Numbered from the stretch's first letter, positions 33,363 to 42,530 are shown. The stretch is DNA of 64,000 nucleotides from an uncultured Pseudomonadota bacterium (GCA_903885375.1 CAISIK010000192.1:62001-126000); one strand, 5' to 3'. Program-made: numbers and translations. Notes: generated by a model from the letters alone, not told the origin.

Positions 33363-36179
33363 TCAGCGACGAGAAACCGAAACGTAGGCGAAGTACCAGT
33401 ACTGTCCGCCGCAGGTGAGGCCGCCCCCGTAGAACAAGCCGTCGTTGCGGTGCAGGTCGCCCTTCACGGTGCAGGCCTGGCCGATGTAGTCGCCGCGGTT
33501 GTCGTAGTAGAGGTCTCCCGTGCGGAGGTCGCGGATGGTCACCCGCGTGCCGTCGGCCACCTTCTCGCCGAGGTCCTGGCCTGCGGTGCCCGCGCTCGCG
33601 CCGCCGCCCACGCTGGTGAGCGCCGCCTTGTAGAAGTAGTAGCTGCTGCCATCCGTGCAGGCGAAGGGCCCGCCGTGCCAGCCGCCCGTGTAGTAGGTGG
33701 AGGCTTCGCCGGGGGCGCACGTCTTGCCGATGATGCCGCTCCGGTCGGCGTAGTAGGCATCCTCGCTGGAGATGTCCTTGATGACCACGGGGGTGCCGGC
33801 GGGAACGGAGGCGGTGAGGTCACGCGCGCCCGCCGTGGCGGGCGCCGACGCCGCACCGGTGCTGATCCCCACCTTGTAGAAGTAGTAGTCGCTGCCGTCC
33901 TCGCAGGCGATGGGGCCGCCGTACCAGCCGCCGCCGTGGTCGGTGAGCGCATCGGTGGCGGTGCAGGACTTGCCGACGATCCCGGCCTTGTCGGCGTAGT
34001 AGGCATCCTCCGAGGAGAGGTCGACCAGCTTCACCTTGGCGCCCTTCGCCACCGGTCCGCTCGCACGGCCGGCCGAGCTGACCGGTGCGGCCGGGGCAGG
34101 CGCCTTCGTGGCCGCCGGTGCCGCCGACCCGCGCGCGACCTGCACCTTGTAGAAGTACATGCTCCCGCCGGGGCAGTCCATCCCGCCGCCGTACCAGAGG
34201 CCGTCGTTGCGGTGGAGGTCGCCCGAAACGGTGCAGTTGAGGCCGATGTAGCTCCCCTTCGAGCCCACGTAGGCATCGTCGGCGTGGATGTCCACGATGG
34301 TCACGCCGGTGCCGTTGGCCACCTTGTCGCCGAGGTCCTGCGCGGAGCCCGACGCCGTGCCGGTGGCGACGCTGCTGTCGGCCGCCACCAGCGCGGCCTT
34401 GTAGAAGTAGTACGCCCCGCCGTCGTCGCAGACCATGGGCCCACCGTGGAAGCCGCCGCCGTTGTGGCTCATCCCCTGGCCGGTGGTGCAGATGAGGCCG
34501 ATCATCTCCTTGCCCGGGTAGTACGCATCCTCCGGGGAGATTTCGGTGATGCGAACCTCGACGTCCGCGGGCAGGTCGTAGGTCAGCGCACCGCCGGTGC
34601 TCGTCGTGGCGCGCGGAGCGGCCTTGGGGGGTGTGGCGGCCGCCCCGGCCATCGGGATGAGCGCCGCCTTGTAGAAGTAGTAGTCGCCGCCGCCGCAGCT
34701 GGCGGGGCCGCCGTGCCAGCCTTCCCCGTTGTGGTTGGTGTCGGTGGTGACGGTGCAGGTGAGACCCACCATCTCGTCGGAGGAGCTGTAGTAGGCATCC
34801 TCGGGCGAGAGCGCATCGAGGCGCACGGTCGTGCCCGCGGGGATCGGGGCGAAGATCCGGGCGCCGGCCGTGGGCGCGCTCTTCGGGGCGGCGGCGGCCA
34901 GCGTGGCGCGGTCGGCCTCCTCCAGCCAGGCACGCGCCTCGGTGACCTGCGGCACCGGCACCACGATCACGGTGTCGTCCACCGAAACGGTGGCCTCGCC
35001 GTAGGTGGACAGGTAGGTCTCGACCACCCGCCGGGTGGCGCTGCCGCCGCCCTTGAGCACGCCCTTCACGGCCGTCCAGTCCTTCGTCGCCTGATCGAGC
35101 AAGGCAGTACGTGCCGCATCGGTCCGCTTGCTGCGCTCGGACTCCAGCGTCTTCTTCATCGAATCCGCCCGCTCTGCCGCGGCCTTGGCCTCCGCGTCGG
35201 CCCGCGCGGCCTCGGCCGCCATGGCGGCGAAGTCGGTGCCGCGCGTGCTCACGCTCGCCACGGGGGCGCGCACCGGGGGGGGCTCGGGCACCACCTCGCG
35301 GGAGCGCAGGTCGGGGGCCGGCTCCTTGGCGCCCTTCACCAGCTTCCAAGCGGAGGCGGAGTCGGTGGTGAGCTGCGGGGTCTGGGCGGTGATGCCCATG
35401 GCGCCTAAGGATTCGGTGATGAACTCGTGCGACTCCTCGGCGGTGATCACGCCGTCCTTCTTGCCGTCGAGCTGACCGTCGGCCCAGCCTCGACCGGCGC
35501 CCACCCAGAAGTAGGTGAAGGCGCCGTGACCGGTGCCGGGGAGGGGGCGGGCGAGCTGGTCGGGACCCGCCGCGTTCCACTCCGCGATGCCCTTGACTTG
35601 CTGGATCGCCGCGGAGGGCACCACGAAGCGGGTGCCGCCTTCGAGCACGCTGCCGCCCTGGCGGGTGCCGCCGTTGTAACAGGCGTCGATCACCATCATC
35701 AGCTGGCCCGCCCCCGTCTTGCCGACCTTGCGGATCTCGGACACGGTCACGGAGCGGGCGCGCAGGGCCTCCGGCGCGGTGGGAACGTCATCGCCGAGGA
35801 GGAGACGCTCGCCGTCGGGGGAGGCGCCGCCGTGGCCGGCGAAATAGAACCAGAGGGTGCCACCGGCGCCCACCTGGTGCGCCATGTCCTGCAGCGCGCC
35901 GAGGATCACCTCGCGCGAGGCGCCCGCCGTGAGCAGGCGCACGCGGCCCGGGGAGACGCCGCGGGTGTACACGAGGAAGTCGCGCACGAGCTTGGCATCG
36001 GCCACCGCGCCGGGCACGTCGGCCACCCGGAGGTAGTCCTCCACCCCGATGACGACGGCGGCATCCTCGGGGCTCGCCTGACCCGTCTTCAGCGGGGCGC
36101 CATCGAGGACCGGCAGCGCATCGAACGCGAGGGTCGGCGCCGAGAGGAGGGCGGCCAGCGTGAGCAGAGTGGGGAGCAT
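33363..36179 (-). CDS. Exported caspase-type (peptidase C14) protease with six EDAYY-type repeats
   Basis: A 938-residue protein from ATG 36177-36179 (an in-frame GTG at 36200 is possible); signal peptide MLPTLLTLAALLSAPTLA. Residues ~25-270 are a caspase-like p20/p10 domain: AVVIGVEDYLRVADVPGAVADA, catalytic His in LWFYFAGHGGASPDG (~H116), catalytic Cys in MMVIDACYNGG (~C167). A helical Ala-rich stretch (~320-420) follows. Then come six ~75-residue repeats, each with an ED/DD-AY(Y) turn, GLxC or GKxC, a W/F-H/Y-GG(P/G) turn, a second Cys and YYFYK. The export signal is unusual, since most bacterial caspases act inside the cell. Middle gene of a minus-strand operon whose neighbours carry the same repeat. 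Confidence 0.85.
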   Translation of the reverse strand: MLPTLLTLAALLSAPTLAFDALPVLDGAPLKTGQASPEDAAVVIGVEDYLRVADVPGAVADAKLVRDFLVYTRGVSPGRVRLLTAGASREVILGALQDMAHQVGAGGTLWFYFAGHGGASPDGERLLLGDDVPTAPEALRARSVTVSEIRKVGKTGAGQLMMVIDACYNGGTRQGGSVLEGGTRFVVPSAAIQQVKGIAEWNAAGPDQLARPLPGTGHGAFTYFWVGAGRGWADGQLDGKKDGVITAEESHEFITESLGAMGITAQTPQLTTDSASAWKLVKGAKEPAPDLRSREVVPEPPPVRAPVASVSTRGTDFAAMAAEAARADAEAKAAAERADSMKKTLESERSKRTDAARTALLDQATKDWTAVKGVLKGGGSATRRVVETYLSTYGEATVSVDDTVIVVPVPQVTEARAWLEEADRATLAAAAPKSAPTAGARIFAPIPAGTTVRLDALSPEDAYYSSSDEMVGLTCTVTTDTNHNGEGWHGGPASCGGGDYYFYKAALIPMAGAAATPPKAAPRATTSTGGALTYDLPADVEVRITEISPEDAYYPGKEMIGLICTTGQGMSHNGGGFHGGPMVCDDGGAYYFYKAALVAADSSVATGTASGSAQDLGDKVANGTGVTIVDIHADDAYVGSKGSYIGLNCTVSGDLHRNDGLWYGGGMDCPGGSMYFYKVQVARGSAAPAATKAPAPAAPVSSAGRASGPVAKGAKVKLVDLSSEDAYYADKAGIVGKSCTATDALTDHGGGWYGGPIACEDGSDYYFYKVGISTGAASAPATAGARDLTASVPAGTPVVIKDISSEDAYYADRSGIIGKTCAPGEASTYYTGGWHGGPFACTDGSSYYFYKAALTSVGGGASAGTAGQDLGEKVADGTRVTIRDLRTGDLYYDNRGDYIGQACTVKGDLHRNDGLFYGGGLTCGGQYWYFAYVSVSRR

Positions 36180-36222
36180 TGCCCAATTTGTCGCGATCAC
36201 CCGGAGGCGGCAACCGAAGGGG

Positions 36223-37182
36223 CTATTTCAGATCGACTTGTACCTTGTAGAAGTAGTAGTACTTCTTCTTGCAGGTGAGGCCGCCGCCGAACCACTTGCC
36301 GTCCTGCTGGGGGTGGAGGTCGCCCGTGACTCGGCACTCCTTGCCGATGAAGTCGGCGCGGTCGGCGTAGAAGGCATCCTCCTCGGAGACACCGCGGATC
36401 ACCACGGCGGTGCCGTCGGCGAGCGTGCCGGGCAGCTCGGGGAGCGCCGAGGGGTCTTCAGTGAGCAGATCGCTTGTGGAGGGCGCGCCCGGCGTGGGCC
36501 GCAGGAGGTCCTGGCTCGCGTGCGTGGGGTCGCTCGCGAGGGCCACCATGAAGAAGTAGTAGTTCTCGCCATCCCAGCAGCGCATCGGCCCGCCGTGCCA
36601 GCCTTCGGCGTTCTGCGTGAGGTCGTCGGTGGGGTAGCAGGCCTTGCCGATCACCGCACCACGGTCGGGGTAGTAGGCATCCTCGGAGGAGAGGCCCACG
36701 ATCCGCACGGCCTCGCCCGCGCGAATGCTTCGACGCAGGGCCTCCGGGGGCGCCGGCTCGCCCGACCGCCCGGGCCACGCCCGCGGCTCCGCTGCTGCTG
36801 CGGCGGCGGCCGCTCCACCCGCTCCAGCCGTTCCCCCCGCGGGCGCTCCACTGGTACCGAAGCGGATGCCCTTGCCGATCTGCTGGGCAATCGTGGCGGC
36901 AGAGACCGAGCGGGGCTGCGCCGCCGTGCCCGGCACGGTGACCGCCACGGCGTTGGGGCTGTACGACGCGCCGTTCGCGCATTGCAGGGAACCCTTCCAC
37001 CAGCCGTCCCCGCTCGAGGTGAGCGCCGTGGTGCCCACTGCGCAGACCTCGCCGAGCAGGGTTGCCCGGTCCCGCGCGAGGGGGTCGGCCGGGCCGACGT
37101 CGGTGACGACCACGACGGTTCCGGTGCCGAGCGTGAGGCTGCCCGCCTGCACGAGGCCCACGAGGAGGAGGGGAAGCAGCAT
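36223..37182 (-). CDS. Exported protein with three EDAYY-type repeats
   Basis: A 319-residue product. ATG 37182 shares one base with the upstream stop (TGATG), and the N-terminus MLLPLLLVGLVQAG is a signal peptide. The first repeat (~16-95) is diverged: TVVVVTDVGPADP, LLGEVC, DGWWKGSLQC, and lacks YYFYK. A Gly/Ala/Pro-rich linker (~100-160) leads to a second (VRIVGLSSEDAYYPDR ... GKACYP ... EGWHGGPMRCWDGENYYFF) and third copy (VVIRGVSEEDAFYADR ... GKECRV ... GKWFGGGLTCKKKYYYFYK). It lies 43 bp upstream of the caspase gene. Role unknown; the shared repeat suggests that it binds the same partner as, or assembles with, the protease. Confidence 0.75.
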   Translation of the reverse strand: MLLPLLLVGLVQAGSLTLGTGTVVVVTDVGPADPLARDRATLLGEVCAVGTTALTSSGDGWWKGSLQCANGASYSPNAVAVTVPGTAAQPRSVSAATIAQQIGKGIRFGTSGAPAGGTAGAGGAAAAAAAAEPRAWPGRSGEPAPPEALRRSIRAGEAVRIVGLSSEDAYYPDRGAVIGKACYPTDDLTQNAEGWHGGPMRCWDGENYYFFMVALASDPTHASQDLLRPTPGAPSTSDLLTEDPSALPELPGTLADGTAVVIRGVSEEDAFYADRADFIGKECRVTGDLHPQQDGKWFGGGLTCKKKYYYFYKVQVDLK

Positions 37183-38996
37183 CAGCGGTCTCCTGGGGCC
37201 AGTCGGGTGCGCCACACCTCGCCGAAGGGCAAGGTGATCACCAGCTCGTCTATCGTGCAGCCGCCGTCGAGGCCGACGGTCAGCGCGGTGTCGTGTTGCA
37301 TGCCCCAGAGCCCGTAGCCGCCCGACACCTCGAAGGTCTGGATCATTCCGCTCGCCGCCACGTCTACCCGGGTGCCGGCGGGGAGCCCGTCGAGGCGGAG
37401 CGAGGAGCCGCCGAGGCCGTTCTCGTACAGATGGAGGGCGTGCTCCGACCAGGGAGAGCCGTCGCGTGCGTTGGAGCTGGCCGTCACCACGTCGAGGTCG
37501 CCGTCACGATCGAAGTCGGCCACTGCGAGGCCGTGCGGCCAGGGCTGGTCGAGGCCGCTGGCCTCGCTCACGTCGAGCCAGGTCCCGTCGCCCTCGTTGT
37601 GCCAGAGCCGGAGGTGGGTTCCCGGGTAGTCCGAGTCCATCACCAGGAGGTCCTTCCACCCGTCGAGGTCGAAGTCGATGAGCGCCGCCTGCATGTCGCC
37701 TTCGTTCCAGTCGGAGTCGGGAGGGCGGGGGCGCGCGAGCCCGATGGCCGCGTTGTCCTGGCGGGCGAAGGTGCCCCGTCCGTCGTTGAGCAGGAGCTGG
37801 GAGGAGTCGGCGCCCTCGCCGGTCCAGTCGTGGTGGATCTCGCCGTGGAAGAGGTCGAGGTCCCCGTCGTTGTCGGCGTCGGCGCACACGGTGGTGAAGG
37901 TGTTGCCGGCGAGCCGACCCCGTTGGTCGCTGAACCCCGGGGTCCAGTAGGTGGTGGCCATGTGGCCATCGCAGGTGACGGTCGGCGCCGGATCGCAGCG
38001 CTGGGTGGTGCACCAGCACGCGTACTGCATGTCGGCGCGGTAGTCGTCGTTGTCGTCGGCGTCGATGCCGGCGGCCTGGCCGGACTCGACCCAGATGCCG
38101 GTGGCGCGGGTGAAGAGCAGGTTCCAGGTGCGCGCGTAGCTGGACTGGATGAGCTCGGGAACGCCGTCGGCGTCGACATCGCAGGCGGTGGCGCCGTAGC
38201 CGGGCCGGCGGTGGCCGCGGTCGAGCCAGTCGGCGTGGGTGCGGGTGGGCAGGAGGTCCATGCCCGTGCCGCGGGTCACGTCGAAGAAGGTGCCGTCCCC
38301 CCGGCCCTGGAACACGTGCGGGCCGCTGGCATCGAGCTCGCCGTACTCCCGATACCAGCCCACCACCCAAAGGTCGGGGATGCCGTCACCGTTCCACTCC
38401 GTGAACGCGGCCGCCGCCGTGCTGGTGGCGATGGGCTCCTCCACGCCGCTCGCCCGAACGCGGGTGTAGTGCCCTTGGCCGTCGTTGAGGAAGATGGCGC
38501 TCCGGTCGCCTGTGGGGTCGGGGTGGCCCTCGTCGTGGTAGCGACCGGCGAACAGATCGAGGTCGCCGTCGAGGTCCACGTCGGCGCCCACGTAGAGGCT
38601 GTGGCTGCTGCCGACCTTGCCGTCGCGGCCCACGAGGAGGCCGCTCTCCACGGTCTCGTCCACAAAGGTGCGCCGACCGTCCACCTCCCGGTTCATCAGC
38701 ACGGCGTGGTGCAGGATGCCGGCAGCCGGGTCGTCGCGCGTGTCGTGCGGACTGCCGCTGGCGAGCAGGTCCGTCCACCCATCCCCATCGAGGTCGAGCG
38801 CGACGGCGTTCGTCGCCGTGAGGTCGGAGAGCCCCCAGCCGCGCGTGGCCTCCGTGTAGGCGGGGCGGGCGGCGTGCCAGAGGGCGCCCGGCCCGCCGCA
38901 GTTGAGCGCGGCGCGCACGCCTCCAGGGCCAGCTCCCGACGCGGGCGTTCGGCCTTCCCCGGCGATCAGCTGGTGAACGAGGAGGGCGAGCAGCAT
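37182..38996 (-). CDS. FG-GAP/VCBS repeat protein with C-terminal UnbV/ASPIC-like domain
   Basis: A 604-residue exported protein (hydrophobic N-terminus MLLALLVHQLIAGEG; no lipobox). Most of its length is FG-GAP/VCBS blades, each with a Ca-binding loop: LDLDGDGWTDLLASGSP, DVDLDGDLDLFAGRY, DADNDGDLDLFHGE, DFDLDGWKDLLVMD, DFDRDGDLDVVTASSN. Six cysteines in the middle (CWCTTQRCDPAPTVTCDG) are a local oddity. The last ~80 residues (LDGLPAGTRVDVAASG ... GYGLWGMQHDTALTVGLDG) match the UnbV/ASPIC domain of CRTAC1-like proteins. First gene of the operon and translationally coupled to the EDAYY x3 gene. Divergent from 39009 with 12 bp between. Confidence 0.85.
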   Translation of the reverse strand: MLLALLVHQLIAGEGRTPASGAGPGGVRAALNCGGPGALWHAARPAYTEATRGWGLSDLTATNAVALDLDGDGWTDLLASGSPHDTRDDPAAGILHHAVLMNREVDGRRTFVDETVESGLLVGRDGKVGSSHSLYVGADVDLDGDLDLFAGRYHDEGHPDPTGDRSAIFLNDGQGHYTRVRASGVEEPIATSTAAAAFTEWNGDGIPDLWVVGWYREYGELDASGPHVFQGRGDGTFFDVTRGTGMDLLPTRTHADWLDRGHRRPGYGATACDVDADGVPELIQSSYARTWNLLFTRATGIWVESGQAAGIDADDNDDYRADMQYACWCTTQRCDPAPTVTCDGHMATTYWTPGFSDQRGRLAGNTFTTVCADADNDGDLDLFHGEIHHDWTGEGADSSQLLLNDGRGTFARQDNAAIGLARPRPPDSDWNEGDMQAALIDFDLDGWKDLLVMDSDYPGTHLRLWHNEGDGTWLDVSEASGLDQPWPHGLAVADFDRDGDLDVVTASSNARDGSPWSEHALHLYENGLGGSSLRLDGLPAGTRVDVAASGMIQTFEVSGGYGLWGMQHDTALTVGLDGGCTIDELVITLPFGEVWRTRLAPGDR

Positions 38997-39008
38997 CGGG
39001 CGTAGGGT

Positions 39009-40178
39009 ATGATGGGCAGCATGTGGTTGTCCGTTCTGGTGGCGTGCACGGGGGAGGTGATCCACCACCCCGACACGGCGGGAGAGTCGCCCGTTGCGGG
39101 CTTTTCGATTTCCGGCGTCGACCCGTCGAGCGGGCCGGAGTCGGGAGGAACCTTCGTGCGGATTGCCGGAAGCGGATTTTCCACCGCCACGGCGGTCAAG
39201 GTGGGGGGCCAGCCCTGCGCCTCCACCACGCTCCTGTCCTCGACCGAAATATTCTGCACCACGCCGCCCGGTGCGGTGGGCGAGGTTGCGCTCACCGCGG
39301 TCGATGGCACCGACGAGGCGAGCGCCACCTTCACCTACCTCCCCGCGGAGCCCGACACCGGCGATACCGGCGAGGCTTCGCCCGTGATCACGGACTGCCT
39401 CCTCGAGGAGCCGCTCGCGCTGTCCGACGAGGAGTACCAGTACACCGAAGGCGTGCTCGGGCGGGTCACGGTTCCCGGCCGCACCGGGTTCGACTCGGTG
39501 CCGCTCGGGGTGGAAGCCGAGGCGGGCTGGGGCCCCGCGGCCGACGACCCCGACCTGTGGACGTGGTCGGAGATGGCCTTCCTCGCCGCCGCCGGCGAAG
39601 CCTCGGAGTACTCGGGCGGTCTCGCGCTTGAGGGCCGGGGCACCTACGCCTTCGCGGTGCGCTTCCGGGTGGACCACGGCCCCTGGTCGCTCTGCCGCTC
39701 CGCCGCGGGCAGCTTCGGCGCCGTGGAGGTGGTGCCCGACACCGTGGAGGAGCCTGTCGACTATTGCCACATGCAGTGGCCGTGCGACATGACCGCCCCG
39801 GCCGGCGAAACCTCGCCCGAGGTGTACGCCTGGATCTACGAGGGCGGGGTCAGCCAGGGCGCCGGCCAGGGCGTGGGCGTGCTCTTCGACGTGGGCGTGG
39901 GCAACGCGGGGAGCGATCCCGAGTCCGACGCGAGCTGGCGCTGGTTCCCGATGGACTACTTCGCCGACAAGGATGGCCTCTCCGCCGGCGACCTCGCGAA
40001 CGACGAGTATGTCGGCACCTTCGCGGTGCCCGGCACCCCCGGCACTTACGCCTACACCGCCCGGGCCAGCGCCGACGATGGCCTCACCTGGACGCTCTGC
40101 GACCTCGGCGGGGACAGCTGCAACCTCGGCGGCTCCAGTGATGGGTACGACGACCCCGGCGTGTGCATCGCCGAGTAG
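39009..40178 (+). CDS. IPT/TIG-domain lipoprotein
   Basis: A 389-residue protein; MWLSVLVAC (from ATG 39021, also in frame) supplies the lipobox, so 39021 is an equally good start. Residues ~25-105 form an IPT/TIG Ig-like domain (SGVDPSSGPESGGTFVRIAGSGF ... KVGGQPC ... FCTTPPGAVGEVALTAV). A DTGDTG linker follows, then two related beta domains (~130-240 and ~255-385) whose strands YAFAVRFRVDHGPWSLCR and YAYTARASADDGLTWTLCDLGG look like duplicates of one another. The layout resembles myxobacterial surface lipoproteins. No enzymatic motif. Confidence 0.75.
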   Translation: MMGSMWLSVLVACTGEVIHHPDTAGESPVAGFSISGVDPSSGPESGGTFVRIAGSGFSTATAVKVGGQPCASTTLLSSTEIFCTTPPGAVGEVALTAVDGTDEASATFTYLPAEPDTGDTGEASPVITDCLLEEPLALSDEEYQYTEGVLGRVTVPGRTGFDSVPLGVEAEAGWGPAADDPDLWTWSEMAFLAAAGEASEYSGGLALEGRGTYAFAVRFRVDHGPWSLCRSAAGSFGAVEVVPDTVEEPVDYCHMQWPCDMTAPAGETSPEVYAWIYEGGVSQGAGQGVGVLFDVGVGNAGSDPESDASWRWFPMDYFADKDGLSAGDLANDEYVGTFAVPGTPGTYAYTARASADDGLTWTLCDLGGDSCNLGGSSDGYDDPGVCIAE

Positions 40179-40214
40179 CGGCGCGGCCCCTGTTTCGTGA
40201 TAGCGCCCGCGCCC

Positions 40215-41537
40215 ATGTCGAAGCTCGGAAGACTCGCGAAGCTCGGCTCCCTCACCACGAGGGTCACGGGCAGCTACCTCGGCCAGCAGCTGGCCGGGCT
40301 CATGCAGAACGAGGAGCAGCGCAAGGAGGCCGTGGGGAAGCTCCACGTCGAGAACGCCGGTCGCATCGTGCAGAACCTCGGCGCGCTCAAGGGCGCGGCC
40401 ATGAAGGTGGGGCAGGCGGTGGCGCAGGTGGTGGACACGCTCGACATGCCGGCCGAGGCCAAGGCGGTGCTCGGCAAGCTCCACGACAAGGCGGAGCCGG
40501 TGGCGTGGGAGGTCGTGAAGGCCCGGATCGAGGCGGAGCTCGGCGGCCCGGTGGCGAGCCTGTTCGCGGAGATCGACCCCAGCCCGCTCGGCACCGCCTC
40601 TCTCGGCCAGGTGCACGCCGCGCGGCTGCCCGATGGCAGCGACGTGGTGGTGAAGGTGCTGCATGCCGGCGTGGAGGAGGCCGTTCACAGCGATCTCTCC
40701 GCGCTGAAGAACATGCTCGTCGGCGGGCGCTTCCTTCGCCGGAGCAAGGCGGAGATCGATGCGTGGTTCGAGGAGATCGACGCGCGCCTCGCCGAGGAGA
40801 TCGACTACACCAACGAAGCCGGCAACCTGCAGGCCTTCCGCCGGGTGCTCCTCAACGACCCCGACGTGATCGTGCCGCGGGTGTACGAGGGCTGGAGCAC
40901 GAGCAAGGTGCTCACGATGGAGCGCCTGCACGGCAAGCCGCTCGCCTCGTTCGTGGCCACGGGCACTCCCGAGGCCAGGCAGCGCGCGGGCACGGCGCTC
41001 GGCCGCACCTTCTTCGACCTGTTCTACGGCCATCGGATGATCCACGCCGATCCGCATCCGGGCAACTTCCTCTTCCAGCCCGACGGTCGCCTCGGCCTCC
41101 TCGACTTCGGCTGCGTGCGCACCTTCGATCTGGAGTGGGTGGCCGACTACGGCGCCTGCGCCATCTACACCCGGCGCAACCAGCGCGAGCTGATGATGCG
41201 CCACGCCGTCGCGCTGGGCGCCCTCTCCGAGCGCAACGCCGCCTCGGAAGAAACGTTGTGGACGCTCGGCCGCGCCATCGGCATCCCCTTCCGCGGCGGT
41301 GCGTTCACCACCGGCGGCCCCGAGGATGACGCGCACGAGCACATCGCCCGCATCATGCCGAAGGTGATGATCGACTCCCGGCTGCGCGCCCCGAAGGAGC
41401 TGGTGTTCCTGCACCGGGCGCTCGGCGGCATCTACTCGATCAACAAGCAGCTCCAGCCCCGCACCGACTGGGGGCTCGTGATCGAGGCGGCCTACGCGCG
41501 CACCCTCAAGGACGCCGGGCGAACGCTCGAAGGCTAG
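40215..41537 (+). CDS. ABC1/AarF/UbiB-family protein kinase-like protein
   Basis: A 440-residue atypical kinase of the UbiB/ADCK family (linked to ubiquinone or isoprenoid metabolism in other bacteria). Signature motifs: AMKVGQAVAQVVDTL (KxGQ), GTASLGQVHAARLPDG (Ala-rich nucleotide loop), VVVKVLHAGV (Lys), EEIDYTNEAGN, HADPHPGNFLF (catalytic loop) and GLLDFGCVR (metal Asp). No C-terminal transmembrane helices are apparent. ATG 40215 is preferred over 40197. Its last ~80 bp and downstream terminator region are duplicated 1.1 kb further on. Confidence 0.92.
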   Translation: MSKLGRLAKLGSLTTRVTGSYLGQQLAGLMQNEEQRKEAVGKLHVENAGRIVQNLGALKGAAMKVGQAVAQVVDTLDMPAEAKAVLGKLHDKAEPVAWEVVKARIEAELGGPVASLFAEIDPSPLGTASLGQVHAARLPDGSDVVVKVLHAGVEEAVHSDLSALKNMLVGGRFLRRSKAEIDAWFEEIDARLAEEIDYTNEAGNLQAFRRVLLNDPDVIVPRVYEGWSTSKVLTMERLHGKPLASFVATGTPEARQRAGTALGRTFFDLFYGHRMIHADPHPGNFLFQPDGRLGLLDFGCVRTFDLEWVADYGACAIYTRRNQRELMMRHAVALGALSERNAASEETLWTLGRAIGIPFRGGAFTTGGPEDDAHEHIARIMPKVMIDSRLRAPKELVFLHRALGGIYSINKQLQPRTDWGLVIEAAYARTLKDAGRTLEG

Positions 41538-41635
41538 GCGATCGGGGCGGTGCGGGAATCCCGTCACCGGGGTGGGCGTGGGCAGGCCCGCACCGCGGCG
41601 CCGGGGGCAAGATTGCTCCCCCACGGCGGGTTGCA
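41459..41635 (+). repeat. 177-bp direct repeat, copy 1 (3' end of the aarF-like gene plus downstream region)
   Basis: Matches 42590-42766 base for base except about eight substitutions. Within the coding part the three differences are all synonymous (GCG/GCT, ACC/ACG, CTC/CTG). It includes the AarF C-terminus (RTDWGLVIEAAYARTLKDAG) and a hairpin GGGGGCAA...TTGCTCCC at 41603-41620 that may terminate the aarF transcript. Confidence 0.93.
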
Positions 41636-41761
41636 TGGCGGCAGACCCACCGCCGGAGCGTACGCCCGCTCGGGTCGGCTGGGCAAGCCTGTGGGCGGCG
41701 AAAAGCGCGATGATCCGCGTCCGAAAGTGAGCTTCGCGCGCACCTCCGTTCCCGGCCCCGT

Positions 41762-42530
41762 TCACGCGCTCGCGTGAACCCCCCGGTCGTCGCCGCCGGA
41801 GAAGGGCCGGGGCGGCCCAGTGGAGCGAAGCAGGCTCGTGGTGATCGTCAACGCGCTGGGTGAGCCCTCGGGAACCGTCCGCAGGCGCATGTTCTTTCCA
41901 CAGTCGGCCGGGGTCGCGCTCGACCACTGCCAGCCGTCAACACCGAATACCCTCTTTAGAAGCTCGGCCCACCCCAGCGGCGCGTTGTCGGGGAGCTTGT
42001 CCCGGCCGCGTTTGCCGTCGCGCTTGACCAGGCGCAGCGCGGCTCGCGCTTCCTGGTTCGCCTCGTCGGAGCTCGGCACCCTGGGGACCACCTCGCTCCG
42101 CCAAGCGGCGTTGCCCGCGAGCACGCCCGCGTAGGGCTCGATTTCGGAAGTGCCATCGCTCCACGTTCTCTTCATGGCCACGCGAACCCGCCCATCCGGC
42201 AATCGCTCGATCCGGTCGGCGGCGAGCGGCGGACGCAGGATGTACCGGCACAGTCGCCCCAACCCGCCCCGATCGTGCGCCGCGAGCGACACATTGGCGT
42301 GGACATTATAGCCGTTGAAGCTGGCACACCGCGGCCCCAGCGCGTACTCCTTGCCCCCGAGGGTCACCACCTTTCGTACGCGCTTCCCGGCTCGCTCCCC
42401 GAGCGCGACGAGGTTTTTGAGCGACGCCATCTGCAGCCCGCCCTGCGCGTCTTCGTCGTCCGCCTGCTTCGCGAGCCAGCGCTCGGCGGCGCGGGCGATG
42501 TCCTCGACAAGGCGATCCACCACCTCGGTC
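41762..42530 (-). pseudogene. IS91-family transposase remnant (C-terminal part)
   Basis: The visible protein carries the C-terminal signature of IS91-type Y2 transposases: GLGRLCRYILRPPLAADRIERLPDGRVRVAMKR, then NAAWRSEVVP, LGWAELLKRVFGVDGW, CGKNMRLRTV and PSALTITTSLLRSTGPPRPF. The N-terminal half, including the HUH motif, is missing; upstream codons up to 42595 run into duplicated aarF sequence. The usual CPxCG zinc pair is disturbed (GWQWSSATPADCGK). An inverted repeat with 9-bp arms (GTTCACGCG-CT-CGCGTGAAC, 41760-41779) overlaps the stop codon and may be an IS terminus. Rolling-circle IS91 elements move at oriIS/terIS ends; none can be confirmed. Confidence 0.85.

Noticed and set aside
39009..41927. 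Extension of the FG-GAP gene upstream to 41927
   Set aside because: The frame stays open, but signal peptide and motifs start at 38996, and the upstream part is antisense to the IPT and aarF genes.
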